Shown here one piece after another: positions 9,702 to 18,168 of a stretch of DNA of 64,000 bases. The first letter of the stretch is position 1. Each line of letters starts with the position of its first letter. Both the position numbers and the translations under genes were made by a program. The notes below the pieces were generated by a model. The model was not told the origin of the DNA, ran no database searches, and worked only from the letters and a program-made list of their open reading frames with translations. Origin of the DNA: Pontiellaceae bacterium B12219 (GTDB lineage: Bacteria > Verrucomicrobiota > Kiritimatiellia > Kiritimatiellales > Pontiellaceae). The stretch covers positions 124,001-188,000 of the forward strand of contig JARNMJ010000002.1 in NCBI GenBank assembly GCA_029432795.1, in the 5' to 3' direction.

Positions 9702-10433
9702 ATGGCAAAATTACGATTAGATCAGCTGTTGGTGGAACGGAATCTGGTGGACAGCCGCGAGCAGGCGCAGCGCCTGATTCGCGCCGGCATGGTATCCGTT
9801 GGTGAAGAACTGGCCACCAAACCCGGTCATCAGTTTAAAGATGATGTCGCCGTATCTCTTAAAGAGAAGGAAAAGTATGTCAGCCGCGGCGGGCTCAAAA
9901 TTGAAGGCGCCTACAATCAATTCGGCTTTAATCTGCAGCATGCGGTCTGTCTGGACATCGGCTCCTCCACGGGCGGGTTTACGGATTTTATGCTGCAGCA
10001 CGGCGCAACCAAGGTCTATGCCGTCGATTGCGGAACCAATCAGCTTCATTATAAACTGCGCGAAGATCCGCGCGTGGTGGTGATGGAAAATACAAATGCG
10101 CGATACATCACCCCGGAAGACATCCCCGATCCGGCTGATTTCTGCAGCATCGATACGTCGTTTATTTCGCTCACCAAAATTCTGCCGCCGCTCAAACAGC
10201 TGCTGAAGCCCGGCGGTCATATTGTCTCGCTGATCAAGCCGCAGTTTGAAGCCGGTAAAAATCAGGTGGGAAGAGGCGGCGTGGTTCGCGATCCGGCCAT
10301 CCATGAGGAAGTTATTGAAAAGATCCGGACGTTCGGCACACAGGAACTCGGGTTCCACTGGTTGGACGTCTGCACATCGCCCATTAAAGGTCCGGCCGGA
10401 AACATCGAATTTCTGGCCTATTGGAAAGTCTGA
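9702..10433 (+). CDS. tlyA: TlyA-family rRNA 2'-O-methyltransferase
   Basis: A protein of 243 residues: an N-terminal S4 RNA-binding domain (RLDQLLVERNLVDSREQAQ, residues 5-23) followed by an FtsJ-like methyltransferase domain with the SAM-binding segment CLDIGSSTGGFTDFML (about 88-103) and the catalytic-region motif SLIKPQFE. TlyA proteins methylate ribose 2'-OH groups of cytidines in 16S and 23S rRNA; some were first called haemolysins. Length and domain order are normal for the family. It diverges from the sulfatase gene and is followed two bases later by a small membrane-anchored protein gene. Confidence 0.9.
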   Translation: MAKLRLDQLLVERNLVDSREQAQRLIRAGMVSVGEELATKPGHQFKDDVAVSLKEKEKYVSRGGLKIEGAYNQFGFNLQHAVCLDIGSSTGGFTDFMLQHGATKVYAVDCGTNQLHYKLREDPRVVVMENTNARYITPEDIPDPADFCSIDTSFISLTKILPPLKQLLKPGGHIVSLIKPQFEAGKNQVGRGGVVRDPAIHEEVIEKIRTFGTQELGFHWLDVCTSPIKGPAGNIEFLAYWKV

Positions 10434-10435
10434 TT

Positions 10436-10720
10436 ATGAAACGGTATTTACCTCTGGCCATTATCGCAATCGCCATTGCACTGACGGTTTTTGTTGCGCC
10501 CTACACCGAGTGGAACCAATGCGAAATCTGCGGCGTTCAACAGTGGGACCGCGGCATCTGCAGCACCAAGGTTGCCGCCTGGTCGGTGGAAGAATTTGAT
10601 GAATACGGAACCTACGCGCAGTGGAAAGAGCTGAATCAGAAGGACCACTGCGAACATCAGTATGTTCCGGTGAGGCATAAATCGCCCAAAATGACACTCG
10701 AAGAACTCGGGCAGCATTAA
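10436..10720 (+). CDS. Small membrane-anchored or secreted protein with cysteine pair
   Basis: The ATG at 10436 lies two bases after the tlyA stop. The product has 94 residues: an N-terminal hydrophobic stretch (YLPLAIIAIAIALTVFVAP) that is either a signal peptide or a single anchor, then an outside part with CEIC, a further Cys, and an acidic C terminus (MTLEELGQH). I do not recognise a family. The CxxC could bind metal or form a disulfide. Coupling to tlyA suggests co-transcription only. Confidence 0.6.
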   Translation: MKRYLPLAIIAIAIALTVFVAPYTEWNQCEICGVQQWDRGICSTKVAAWSVEEFDEYGTYAQWKELNQKDHCEHQYVPVRHKSPKMTLEELGQH

Positions 10721-10756
10721 ACGGCATTTCTTCCAATCTCCGGAAGATCAGACCGG

Positions 10757-11164
10757 CTACCCTACCGGTTCGTTTTCATCGGCCGGCTCTTTCTCCGGCT
10801 CGCTCACGGGAATGACCGCAGCAGGAGCCGTTTCAATCAGCACATTCGTTGCCGGCGGCGGATTTTCAATGTTTTCAATCTGCACCGAAAGCTCTTCGGG
10901 TTTAAATCCCGCAACGGTCGCCAAACTGGGGGATGTCTGTTCCTGCCCCGATACCGCCGCGGCCATGCGCTGACGATTGGCCGTTGTTTCTCCCACCATT
11001 TTGCGGAACGTCCAGTAAAACCACGGCGCGGCGGATTTAACCGTCGTGGTCTTGATTTCATACACACCAAAGAGGAACACCATCTGAAAAAGAGCCAGAA
11101 CCACAACGCATATCAGCGTGAGGGTTGAAATCGGTACGATCCTTCGGGTTTCTGATTTATTCAT
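10757..11164 (-). CDS. Single-pass membrane protein of unknown function
   Basis: The reading frame is open far upstream, antisense to glyS, but the plausible gene begins at the ATG at 11164 (MNKSETRRIVPIST). It gives 135 residues: a short cytoplasmic start, one transmembrane helix (LTLICVVVLALFQMVFLFGV) and a hydrophilic, proline- and glutamate-rich tail with low complexity at the end. I see no family signature. It diverges from glyS with about 100 bases between the starts. The longer version seen on this strand is rejected because its N-terminal part is glyS antisense. Confidence 0.5.
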   Translation of the reverse strand: MNKSETRRIVPISTLTLICVVVLALFQMVFLFGVYEIKTTTVKSAAPWFYWTFRKMVGETTANRQRMAAAVSGQEQTSPSLATVAGFKPEELSVQIENIENPPPATNVLIETAPAAVIPVSEPEKEPADENEPVG

Positions 11165-11263
11165 GACATATTCAATTAAAGGAGTTCGACCGCCTTGTAC
11201 ATGCTTTTCTAGCAGTTGTTCTTCTTGACCCGTCAATGGCGCTTCGGCATTCTCGCCCGTCTT

Positions 11264-12802
11264 ATGAAAGCAAACGACTACGAAGTAACAATGGACGCCC
11301 TTGTCAGCCTCTGCAAGCGGCGTGGTTTTATTTTCCAGACCTCGGAAATTTACGGGGGAATCAACGGCTTCTGGGACTACGGCCCCCTTGGCGTTGAGAT
11401 GAAACGCAATATTAAATCGTGCTGGTGGAAATCCATGACCCAGCTGCGTGAAGATATTGTCGGCCTCGATTCCTCCATCATCATGCACCCCCGCGTCTGG
11501 GAAGCCTCGGGCCACGTTGGCAACTTCAAGGATCCGATGCTTGATTGCCGCGAAACCAAAGGGCGGTATCGCGCCGATCAGATTTTTGTGCTGAAGCACA
11601 AAACCGACGATTCGGCTCTGATGTTCGCCTATCACGAAAATGCGCCGGCTCCGGCGGAAAAGAAAATCAAGAAAATCGCCAAAGGCGATGCCGCAGACTA
11701 CGAGGAAGTTGCGCTGCTCGATATTCCGCTCGATGCCTTCGATAAACTCGTCGGTCCCGACACCAATGAACCGGGCACACTCACCGAGCCCCGTGCATTC
11801 AACCTGATGTTTAAAACCTTTGTTGGTCCGGTGGAAGAAAGTTCGAATGTGGCGTATCTCCGCCCCGAAACCGCTCAGGGTATTTTTGCGCAGTTCAGTA
11901 ATGTGCTGTCCACCGTTCGGAACAAAGTTCCTTTCGGTATCGCACAGATCGGTAAAGCATTCCGCAACGAAATCAACCCGCGCAACTACACGTTCCGTTC
12001 GCGCGAGTTTGAACAGATGGAACTCGAATTTTTCATTAAACCCGGCACGGATGCCGAACAGCACGAATACTGGGTGGCGGAACGTTTGAAGTGGTATGAA
12101 AAGGTTGGATTGCCGGAAGGCCGGATGCATCGGGATATTCACGAAGGCGATGCCCTGGCGCACTACGCTTCGGCCTGCACCGACATTCTATACGATTTCC
12201 CGTTTGGTACGCAGGAGCTCGAAGGCATTGCCGCGCGCGGCAACTTCGACCTGACCCAGCATCAGAACACCAGCGGCAAGAAAATGGAATACCGCGACGA
12301 AGAAACCGGCGAAACCTATATTCCGCACGTTGTTGAACCGTCTGCCGGGGTTGACCGTATTGCCCTTGCGCTGCTTTGCGAAGCCTATCGCGAAGAGTGG
12401 ATCAATAAGGAAACCGGCGAAGTGACAACGGCGGAAGTCGGCGCCAAACGTGCTCCGGAAGGACACGAAGCGCGTACGGTGCTGCGTTTTGCTCCCTGCA
12501 TTGCACCGTATAAAGTGGCTGTTCTTCCGCTCGTTAAAAACAAGGAAGAATTGGTCGGGAAAGCACGTGAGCTGTTTGAGCAGCTTTCCAAACGCTGGAA
12601 AGTGTTCTACGACCAGACCGGCGCCATTGGCCGCCGCTACCGTCGACAGGATGAAATCGGAACACCGCTGTGTGTTACGGTCGACTTTGAAACGATTGAA
12701 CAGGACAATGCGGTTACGGTTCGCGACCGCGATACCATGGAACAGATTCGCCTGCCGATCGCTGAGCTGGAAGCCTACATCTCCAAGATCGTCGACTTCT
12801 AA
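11264..12802 (+). CDS. glyS: Glycine--tRNA ligase, dimeric class II type
   Basis: It charges tRNA-Gly. The ATG at 11264 (MKANDYEVTMDALVSLCKRR) is preferred over a TTG at 11216; an internal ATG at 11291 is also possible. The product has 512 residues with the class II core of the alpha2 enzyme: GFIFQTSEIYGG and DYGPLGVEMKRN (motif 1 region), FRNEINPRNYTFRSREFEQME (motif 2), and VEPSAGVDRIALALL (motif 3). The C-terminal anticodon-binding domain covers PYKVAVLPLVKNKEEL onward. This single-chain type resembles the archaeal/eukaryotic and Thermus enzymes rather than the GlyQ/GlyS tetramer. A clear terminator follows. Confidence 0.93.
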   Translation: MKANDYEVTMDALVSLCKRRGFIFQTSEIYGGINGFWDYGPLGVEMKRNIKSCWWKSMTQLREDIVGLDSSIIMHPRVWEASGHVGNFKDPMLDCRETKGRYRADQIFVLKHKTDDSALMFAYHENAPAPAEKKIKKIAKGDAADYEEVALLDIPLDAFDKLVGPDTNEPGTLTEPRAFNLMFKTFVGPVEESSNVAYLRPETAQGIFAQFSNVLSTVRNKVPFGIAQIGKAFRNEINPRNYTFRSREFEQMELEFFIKPGTDAEQHEYWVAERLKWYEKVGLPEGRMHRDIHEGDALAHYASACTDILYDFPFGTQELEGIAARGNFDLTQHQNTSGKKMEYRDEETGETYIPHVVEPSAGVDRIALALLCEAYREEWINKETGEVTTAEVGAKRAPEGHEARTVLRFAPCIAPYKVAVLPLVKNKEELVGKARELFEQLSKRWKVFYDQTGAIGRRYRRQDEIGTPLCVTVDFETIEQDNAVTVRDRDTMEQIRLPIAELEAYISKIVDF

Positions 12803-12827
12803 AGCACATCTTCCACGGTATGGAAAG

Positions 12828-12852
12828 TCCGCCGATAAGGCGGATTTTTTTT
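12828..12852 (+). terminator. Rho-independent terminator of glyS
   Basis: The stem TCCGCC/GGCGGA has a five-base loop and is followed by eight T. It lies 26 bases after the glyS stop. Confidence 0.9.
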
Positions 12853-12891
12853 ATCTATGCATCAATATCTCTTTCCCGGTATTCTCTTTAA

Positions 12892-13971
12892 ATGAAAATT
12901 AAAACTGCTGTGTGGGCACTTGTTGCTCTGACCTCTATTTCATTCGCCGAAACAAATTCCACTTCAGCGGTTAAAACAGAACGGGAACGCCCGTGGCTGG
13001 CCGCTCCGATGCTCGTATCCAATCCGTCCTTCGGAACCGGAGGCGGAGTGATGGGCATGTATTTCTTCAATACCGAAAAAGGATCCACGAATAATCCCAT
13101 GTCATCGCTTTCCGGACTGGCCCTGTATTCGGATACCGACAGCCACTTTCTAGGCATCTTTGCCAAAACCTACTGGAAGCAGGATACCTGGCGGGTGACC
13201 GCCGGAACGGCAAACCCGCTCATTAATAATGATTTTAATCTGGATGGTTTCGGGGATGTTAAATTCACAACCAAAGTTAATATTCTGTTTGCCCGCGTTG
13301 ACCGGCGGGTTTACGGGGATTGGTTTTTAGGGATGAAGGGTCAGTTGATGGCGGTAAATTATACGGACCCGAACAGTGCCGCCGAGAACTACTTCCGATT
13401 GGCCGACGTGGAAAACAGTACCTCCGGGCAGTTAGGCGCAATTTTATCGCACGACTCGCGCGACCATGTCCGCTATCCAACCTCCGGAAATGAAGCGGAA
13501 CTCGGGTGGTCGGCGGCACCGGAAAGCTGGGGCGCGACAGAAAGTTATTCCGTCACCGAAGGGTTTTACAATCAGTATATGTCCTTTGTGGAAAAGCAGG
13601 TGCTTGCCCTGCGCGCATACGGACGTTTCACCCCTTCAGGAACCCCCTACTCCGGCCAGTCCGCTTTAGGCCGGTTCGGCGACCTCCGCGGATATACCTC
13701 CGGAAAATATGTGGCAGAAAACCTGGTTGCACTTCAGGCGGAATACCGTGTGCGGGTTACAAAACGGGTCGGAGGCGTGGCTTTTGCCGGCGTATCGCAG
13801 CTCTATAACGGCAGTTTCAAAAATACCAATTCGGATACGTATTATCCCAGCGGCGGCATCGGATTCCGCTATATGATGAATCTTGAAAATAAAATGAATT
13901 TCCGCCTCGATTATGCCTGGGGCACCGGCGATGAAAGCGGCTTCTATATGAGTTTTGGCGAGGCCTTCTAA
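12892..13971 (+). CDS. Outer-membrane beta-barrel protein, BamA/TamA (surface antigen D15) type
   Basis: A protein of 359 residues with a signal peptide (MKIKTAVWALVALTSISFAE). The rest is alternating amphipathic strands rich in aromatic residues and ends in a phenylalanine (SFGEAF), as outer-membrane barrels do. The segment ALGRFGDLRGYTSGKYVAENL matches the RGY-type strand of the Omp85 barrel. No POTRA domains precede it, so this is a stand-alone barrel rather than BamA itself. It resembles short Omp85-like proteins of unknown cargo. It is transcribed alone, between two terminators. Confidence 0.75.
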   Translation: MKIKTAVWALVALTSISFAETNSTSAVKTERERPWLAAPMLVSNPSFGTGGGVMGMYFFNTEKGSTNNPMSSLSGLALYSDTDSHFLGIFAKTYWKQDTWRVTAGTANPLINNDFNLDGFGDVKFTTKVNILFARVDRRVYGDWFLGMKGQLMAVNYTDPNSAAENYFRLADVENSTSGQLGAILSHDSRDHVRYPTSGNEAELGWSAAPESWGATESYSVTEGFYNQYMSFVEKQVLALRAYGRFTPSGTPYSGQSALGRFGDLRGYTSGKYVAENLVALQAEYRVRVTKRVGGVAFAGVSQLYNGSFKNTNSDTYYPSGGIGFRYMMNLENKMNFRLDYAWGTGDESGFYMSFGEAF

Positions 13972-14017
13972 AGTCGACGTTCCGTTTCCAATGCCTGAAA
14001 AAAGCGGATGCTCGCAT

Positions 14018-14042
14018 AAAAAAAGCCCCGCAACTGCGAGGC
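14018..14042 (-). terminator. Terminator of the small lipoprotein gene
   Basis: On the minus strand the stem GCCtCGCA/TGCGgGGC has a two-base loop and is followed by seven T. It lies 30 bases past the lipoprotein stop. Confidence 0.85.
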
Positions 14043-14072
14043 GTTCTGATTTAAACGAAATGCGCGAAAGGT

Positions 14073-14225
14073 CTAACTTTCCGGCTTGTCGCAGCAGGGT
14101 TTCGCGCAGTCTGGCGGGCACGCTTTTTTCATTGCAGCGTCTTCTCCTTTTACACATATCGAGCAACAACCGGTCAGTCCGGCAATCATTAAGGCTGCAG
14201 CAATAACACGCAGTACTTTTTTCAT
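14073..14225 (-). CDS. Small cysteine-rich lipoprotein
   Basis: The start at 14225 has an AAAGGAG ribosome binding site 8 bases upstream. It encodes 50 residues: MKKVLRVIAAALMIAGLTGC is a textbook lipoprotein signal with lipobox LTGC. The mature part is about 31 residues and has seven cysteines (CC, C, C, C, CC). Such tiny Cys-rich lipoproteins may bind metals or be cross-linked at the envelope; the function is unknown. It has its own terminator and so is an independent unit. It is easily missed because of its size. Confidence 0.7.
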   Translation of the reverse strand: MKKVLRVIAAALMIAGLTGCCSICVKGEDAAMKKACPPDCAKPCCDKPES

Positions 14226-14298
14226 TGAAGAACTCCTTTGGTTATTTATTGGTTGCAATTTAATTTTGAAATCCAGCTTTCGCAACAGTTTCCCGCGA

Positions 14299-15201
14299 CT
14301 ATTTCCAGTCCGTTTTTTCGAGAATCAGAAGCACCTCGTCGGTATTCTTTTCTTCGGTTTCATCAAACAACTGCCCGAGCCGGGCGATGGACTGCCTTTC
14401 TTTCCACGCGTTGAATGAGTCGAGGGTGAGCCCTTTGGCGGCAAGGAATTCGCCGACCGGATTGGAGAGCATATCAAAATCGGGTTCATGAATCACCCGT
14501 TCGACAAACCCTTCAAACGGCCCGGCACTGCCGTGCACAAAATTATCGCGTCCGGGGAACGGGGTCGGATATTCGGAATACAGCTGGCCGCGGAAACTTT
14601 CCGGAAGCGCATTGCTGGAATTGGTGGAGCCCAGCACCTCTTTCCGGAACTTTTTCCACGAAACCTGCTGCGGATCGAATTCGACGACATAGTATGCGAT
14701 GCGTGTGTCGGGATGATAGAAATTGGCTTCCATGGATGGATAAAAGGCATTGATGCAGTAGGCGTCGACATCTTCCAGATAGCCCATAATAACACCGTCC
14801 TGAAGTTTGGCGGTTTTCCCGGCGCCGAAGAGCCCGTTCCATCGGTTAAACAACTGATGAACACTCATCGTTTTTGTGTGCAGCAGTTCAGCGGTCGGCA
14901 TAATTTTCCCGGCACTGAATTCCGCCTCCCAGGTTTTCCCGAAAGCGGTTTCAAACTTCGCTTTGGCCTGATCTGTTACGCTGACGTGATCGGCGCAGGC
15001 CGCCTGGCTGTACATCAGATAGTGCTGGCGAATGACGTTCCCTGCCGCGAGCTCGGAACCGGTCCGCGTTCGGCTGAGCACAAATGAAAATCCCTTGGAT
15101 TCGAAAAAAATACGGGCCAGTTCATCGAGCCGTTCCGGGGTCAGATCGGATTCAAGATGATGTAAAGGTTTGGTAAAGAGCACTGCCTGATTGACTGACA
15201 T
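14299..15201 (-). CDS. Nucleoside-diphosphate-kinase-like protein, enlarged
   Basis: The start has a strong site, GGAGG six bases before the ATG. The product has 300 residues, twice the usual NDP kinase. Similarity to the kinase is patchy but ordered: FTKP (K11) like the IKP of strand 1, GSTNSSNALPESFRGQLYSE like the G-x-T-x-P-x-A-x-P-G-T-I-R-G segment, and N220-F-V-H223-G-S like the catalytic N-x-x-H-G-S. H223 would be the phosphorylated histidine. The first two thirds carry an insertion of about 120 residues that I do not recognise. It could phosphorylate NDPs, or be a diverged relative. It is a single-gene unit. Confidence 0.6.
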   Translation of the reverse strand: MSVNQAVLFTKPLHHLESDLTPERLDELARIFFESKGFSFVLSRTRTGSELAAGNVIRQHYLMYSQAACADHVSVTDQAKAKFETAFGKTWEAEFSAGKIMPTAELLHTKTMSVHQLFNRWNGLFGAGKTAKLQDGVIMGYLEDVDAYCINAFYPSMEANFYHPDTRIAYYVVEFDPQQVSWKKFRKEVLGSTNSSNALPESFRGQLYSEYPTPFPGRDNFVHGSAGPFEGFVERVIHEPDFDMLSNPVGEFLAAKGLTLDSFNAWKERQSIARLGQLFDETEEKNTDEVLLILEKTDWK

Positions 15202-15343
15202 AAATCCTCCAAATCAATTTAGTAGCGTTGAATCTATCGTGCACACCGAACGGGATCAACGTATTTTAAAGACCGGTAAGACCTTCCATCGATTTCCGGG
15301 GTGTTCTGAAACCCATTTTCAATCAATTTCGGAACCGTTACCG

Positions 15344-16057
15344 TTACATCTCCACGATTGAAATTTTTCGGATGTAGGCCTTGGTATGGCGTCCGTTAAT
15401 ACGCTTCGTATCTTTGGCATCCACCTCAATGGCGATTCCGGTTACCGGCGGCGCCGGTTTGCCAAATGTTTTCTGAAACGTTTCACTGAGGGCAAAGCGG
15501 GTTTGAATCGGTTCCAATGTACCCGACCCTGAAATACAGAAATATCGTCCACCTTTCTGCCAGTAGTTTCCATAGTATGCTTTTCCCGCGGTCTCCCCAT
15601 CTCCCGGGAATAAACCGATGAAATAAGGCATGTTGGGAATCAGCAGTTTTCCACTGCTTATTTTTTCTGTTCCAAAAGAAATGATGACGTCGATGGCGTC
15701 GCGCGTATTCCGGCTTTTATCGATCGGGCCCTCCCAGTCGGCACCTTCCGGATACTGTTCAACTCCCCAATCGATTAAAATATAGTTCGCGTTATTCACA
15801 TAGGAACCATCTTCAAATTCATAGATGAACGCACCGGAGTCGCTGTCCAGGGTTTCAAGCACCAATGCACCGCCTTCAAACCGGGGATTCATTTTCAGAA
15901 TTTTTCCCTGAAAACGCCAGCCTTTGGCCTCAAACCACGCTTTGACATCGCCCTGGGCATCGGCAAAATCCAATTCATAAGGCCCCTCAGCCTGTAAAAT
16001 CAGAGGCAACAGAATTATCATAAATACCGCTGTAAATAGTTGTTTTACATATTTCAT
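15344..16057 (-). CDS. Secreted protein of unknown function
   Basis: A protein of 237 residues with a clear signal peptide (MKYVKQLFTAVFMIILLPLILQAEG). The mature part is rich in aromatic residues and predicted strands and ends in VTGIAIEVDAKDT...AYIRKISIVEM, a pattern seen in DUF3047-like beta-sandwich proteins; that link is weak. It would act in the periplasm or outside. It diverges from the DUF2062-psd-pssA operon, and its start lies about 90 bases from the chosen DUF2062 start. Confidence 0.65.
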   Translation of the reverse strand: MKYVKQLFTAVFMIILLPLILQAEGPYELDFADAQGDVKAWFEAKGWRFQGKILKMNPRFEGGALVLETLDSDSGAFIYEFEDGSYVNNANYILIDWGVEQYPEGADWEGPIDKSRNTRDAIDVIISFGTEKISSGKLLIPNMPYFIGLFPGDGETAGKAYYGNYWQKGGRYFCISGSGTLEPIQTRFALSETFQKTFGKPAPPVTGIAIEVDAKDTKRINGRHTKAYIRKISIVEM

Positions 16058-16144
16058 ATTTTAATTCTTTCGTTATATATTGGCGCTCATACCATTTCGG
16101 ATTTTGTTATACACGTAACTGATTCACCTTACCCGTTTGTATTT

Positions 16145-16681
16145 ATGAGGCCTCCTTCAATATATGCTTTAAAGCAATCCTATGTCCGGCTGCTGAACCA
16201 TAAAGGTTCTCCGGAAAGCATTGCCCGTGGTGCGGCCATCGGGTTGTGGGTCGGTATGGTCATCCCCTTTTCGTTTCAAATGCTCATTGCCTTGCCGATT
16301 GCGCTGCTCTTAAAAGCGGCCAAGTTTCCCGCTCTCTTGTTTACCTGGATCAGCAATCCGTTAAGTATACCCTTTATCTATCCGATTCAGTGTTATGTAG
16401 GAAGCTATTTAATTGGTCGGCCATTAAGCTATGAAGCAATCAGATCGTCTTTGGATCTGCTGATTGAAGCTCCATCGATTTCGCATTTTTTCGGGTTCAG
16501 CGGCGATTTGATTTATTCCTTTTTTGCCGGCGGAATTTTCTTTGGAAGCGTTTTTGCCCTGACAGGCTATTTCTTAACCATCCAGGCCATACAGAAATAC
16601 CGCATAAAAAGAGCCGAACAAAAAGAGCGCAAGCTCAAAAGATTAAACAATAAAAAGAGCGTAATTCATGAAACTTGCTAA
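16145..16681 (+). CDS. DUF2062-domain membrane protein
   Basis: The start at 16145 (MRPPSIYALKQSYVRLLNHK) fits DUF2062 proteins; the frame is open further upstream to 16040 but that would overlap the divergent gene. The product has 178 residues: a basic start, the conserved SPESIARGAAIGLWVGM segment, and several membrane helices with the family-type SNPLSIPFIYPIQCYVG loop. The role is unknown; such proteins are often beside lipid or glycosyltransferase genes. Here it overlaps psd by 14 bases, which suggests a part in phospholipid handling. Confidence 0.75.
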   Translation: MRPPSIYALKQSYVRLLNHKGSPESIARGAAIGLWVGMVIPFSFQMLIALPIALLLKAAKFPALLFTWISNPLSIPFIYPIQCYVGSYLIGRPLSYEAIRSSLDLLIEAPSISHFFGFSGDLIYSFFAGGIFFGSVFALTGYFLTIQAIQKYRIKRAEQKERKLKRLNNKKSVIHETC

Positions 16682-17357
16682 GTATGGAATTAAAGAATGG
16701 CTTGGAAGCGGCTGCATTGCACTTGTGCTTTGCGGACTCTGGACGGTGGTTGCCACGCGCTGGAATGTCCCGCTCGGAATTACACTCATCCTGATCACCG
16801 CCCTGTTATGGATGGCCATTGCAGCATTTTTCAGAGTTCCTGTTCGTAAAATTCCGGCGGAAGAACAGGTTCTGGTTTCGCCGGCGGACGGCGTGGTGCG
16901 CGATATAGAAAAAATTACGGACCACGGAATTGATCTTTTTCAGGGGCGGGAATTGCTTCGAATCGGAATTTTTCTGTCTGTTCTGGATGTTCATGTAAAC
17001 CGTGCTCCCTGTACTTTCAACGTAAAATACAAGAAGTATAAAGAAGGACGGTTTCACGATGCAAGAAGCTCCGATTGCGTAAAAGAAAACGAATCGCTGG
17101 TCATCGCCGGGGAAGGACAGGCTTCCGGCAAATGCTTTCCGGTGGCCGTTCGGCAGGTCTCCGGTGCCATTGCCCGGCGAATTGTCTGTGAAGCCCGTAA
17201 TGGCGATCAAATTGAAAAAGGTGCGATCTATGGGATGATCAAATTCGGATCCCGCACGGAACTCTTTCTTCCGGTTGAACCGTGGATGAATGCCGCCGTC
17301 TCAATCGGGGACCGTGTTCATGCAGGTACAACGATCATTGCCCGTATTGATCTTTAG
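16668..17357 (+). CDS. psd: Phosphatidylserine decarboxylase proenzyme (short type)
   Basis: It converts phosphatidylserine to phosphatidylethanolamine. The product has 229 residues: two membrane helices at the start (residues about 12-55), then the decarboxylase core with VSPADGVV, HVNRAP (substrate region) and near the end KFGSRTELF, where chain cleavage between G and S creates the pyruvoyl group. The short form is typical of many non-enterobacterial lineages. It lies between the DUF2062 gene and pssA in a tight operon, so both steps of the pathway are made together. Confidence 0.92.
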   Translation: MKLAKYGIKEWLGSGCIALVLCGLWTVVATRWNVPLGITLILITALLWMAIAAFFRVPVRKIPAEEQVLVSPADGVVRDIEKITDHGIDLFQGRELLRIGIFLSVLDVHVNRAPCTFNVKYKKYKEGRFHDARSSDCVKENESLVIAGEGQASGKCFPVAVRQVSGAIARRIVCEARNGDQIEKGAIYGMIKFGSRTELFLPVEPWMNAAVSIGDRVHAGTTIIARIDL

Positions 17358-17367
17358 GAAGTTTTTT

Positions 17368-18156
17368 ATGAAACAATTTAAAATTAAATCCTGGGGAGAA
17401 ACGCTCACATGTATTCCGTGTTCTCTGACACTGGGGAATATGCTCTGTGGGCTTTGTGCGCTGATGTATATGGTTGGCGGCCATTCGAACAATACATTTC
17501 CCGTTCCATCGACTGCAATCTGGTTTGTGTTTGCCGGAATGCTCTTTGACTCGCTGGATGGTTTTGCGGCGCGCAAACTCAATGCTGAAAGCCTGCACGG
17601 CATGCAGCTCGACTCACTTTCCGACATGCTGACCTTTGGAATTGTCCCGGCCGTTTTAATCTATCTGGCCGGCGAATCCTGGTGGGATACCTCTTCGTCT
17701 CCCCTCCGATGGATCAACTGGGCCGCGGCCGGATTTTATGCATCCTGCACGCTTTGGCGACTGGCGTATTACAATGTCAGCTCACTCACGGAGAACCATT
17801 CAAAAGACCGGTTCTCCGGCTTGCCTTCCCCCGGAGCCGCACTCGGAATCTGTTCCGTTATGCTGTTGCTGAACCGCATCGATCTCAGTGCTCAGACGAT
17901 GGCCTTTGTGGCTGTTGCCTATGCGTTTATTCTCGGTTTTCTAATGGTCAGCAGCGTTGAGTATATGCACGCAAAGAAGATTGTAACCTCCGGTCCCGCT
18001 CCTCTTCGTGCCCTGTTGCTCATTCTGATTATCTGGTCGCTTATACAGTTCGGCCCCTTTGCGCTGGCAGCCCTGGTTCATCTGTATATCCTCTCCGGAC
18101 CGCTCTCGGAAGTGCTCCTTAAAAACGATGAAGAGGCCATTGACCGCCTTCCGTAA
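17368..18156 (+). CDS. pssA: CDP-diacylglycerol--serine O-phosphatidyltransferase
   Basis: It makes phosphatidylserine from CDP-diacylglycerol and serine, the substrate of the gene just upstream. The start at 17368 is set by AGGAAG seven bases upstream; the frame extends further but into psd. The product has 262 residues with several membrane helices. The CDP-alcohol phosphotransferase signature DG(x2)AR(x8)G(x3)D(x3)D is complete: D-G-F-A-A-R ... G-M-Q-L-D-S-L-S-D. Together with psd this shows phosphatidylethanolamine is a membrane lipid of this organism. Confidence 0.92.
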   Translation: MKQFKIKSWGETLTCIPCSLTLGNMLCGLCALMYMVGGHSNNTFPVPSTAIWFVFAGMLFDSLDGFAARKLNAESLHGMQLDSLSDMLTFGIVPAVLIYLAGESWWDTSSSPLRWINWAAAGFYASCTLWRLAYYNVSSLTENHSKDRFSGLPSPGAALGICSVMLLLNRIDLSAQTMAFVAVAYAFILGFLMVSSVEYMHAKKIVTSGPAPLRALLLILIIWSLIQFGPFALAALVHLYILSGPLSEVLLKNDEEAIDRLP

Positions 18157-18168
18157 GCGACCCGCCCC

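Noticed and set aside
10757-12163. Long minus-strand frame of 468 codons over glyS
   Set aside because: The part from 11165 to 12163 is glyS antisense with no family signal. Only the part from the ATG at 11164 down, with a membrane helix, is kept as a gene.
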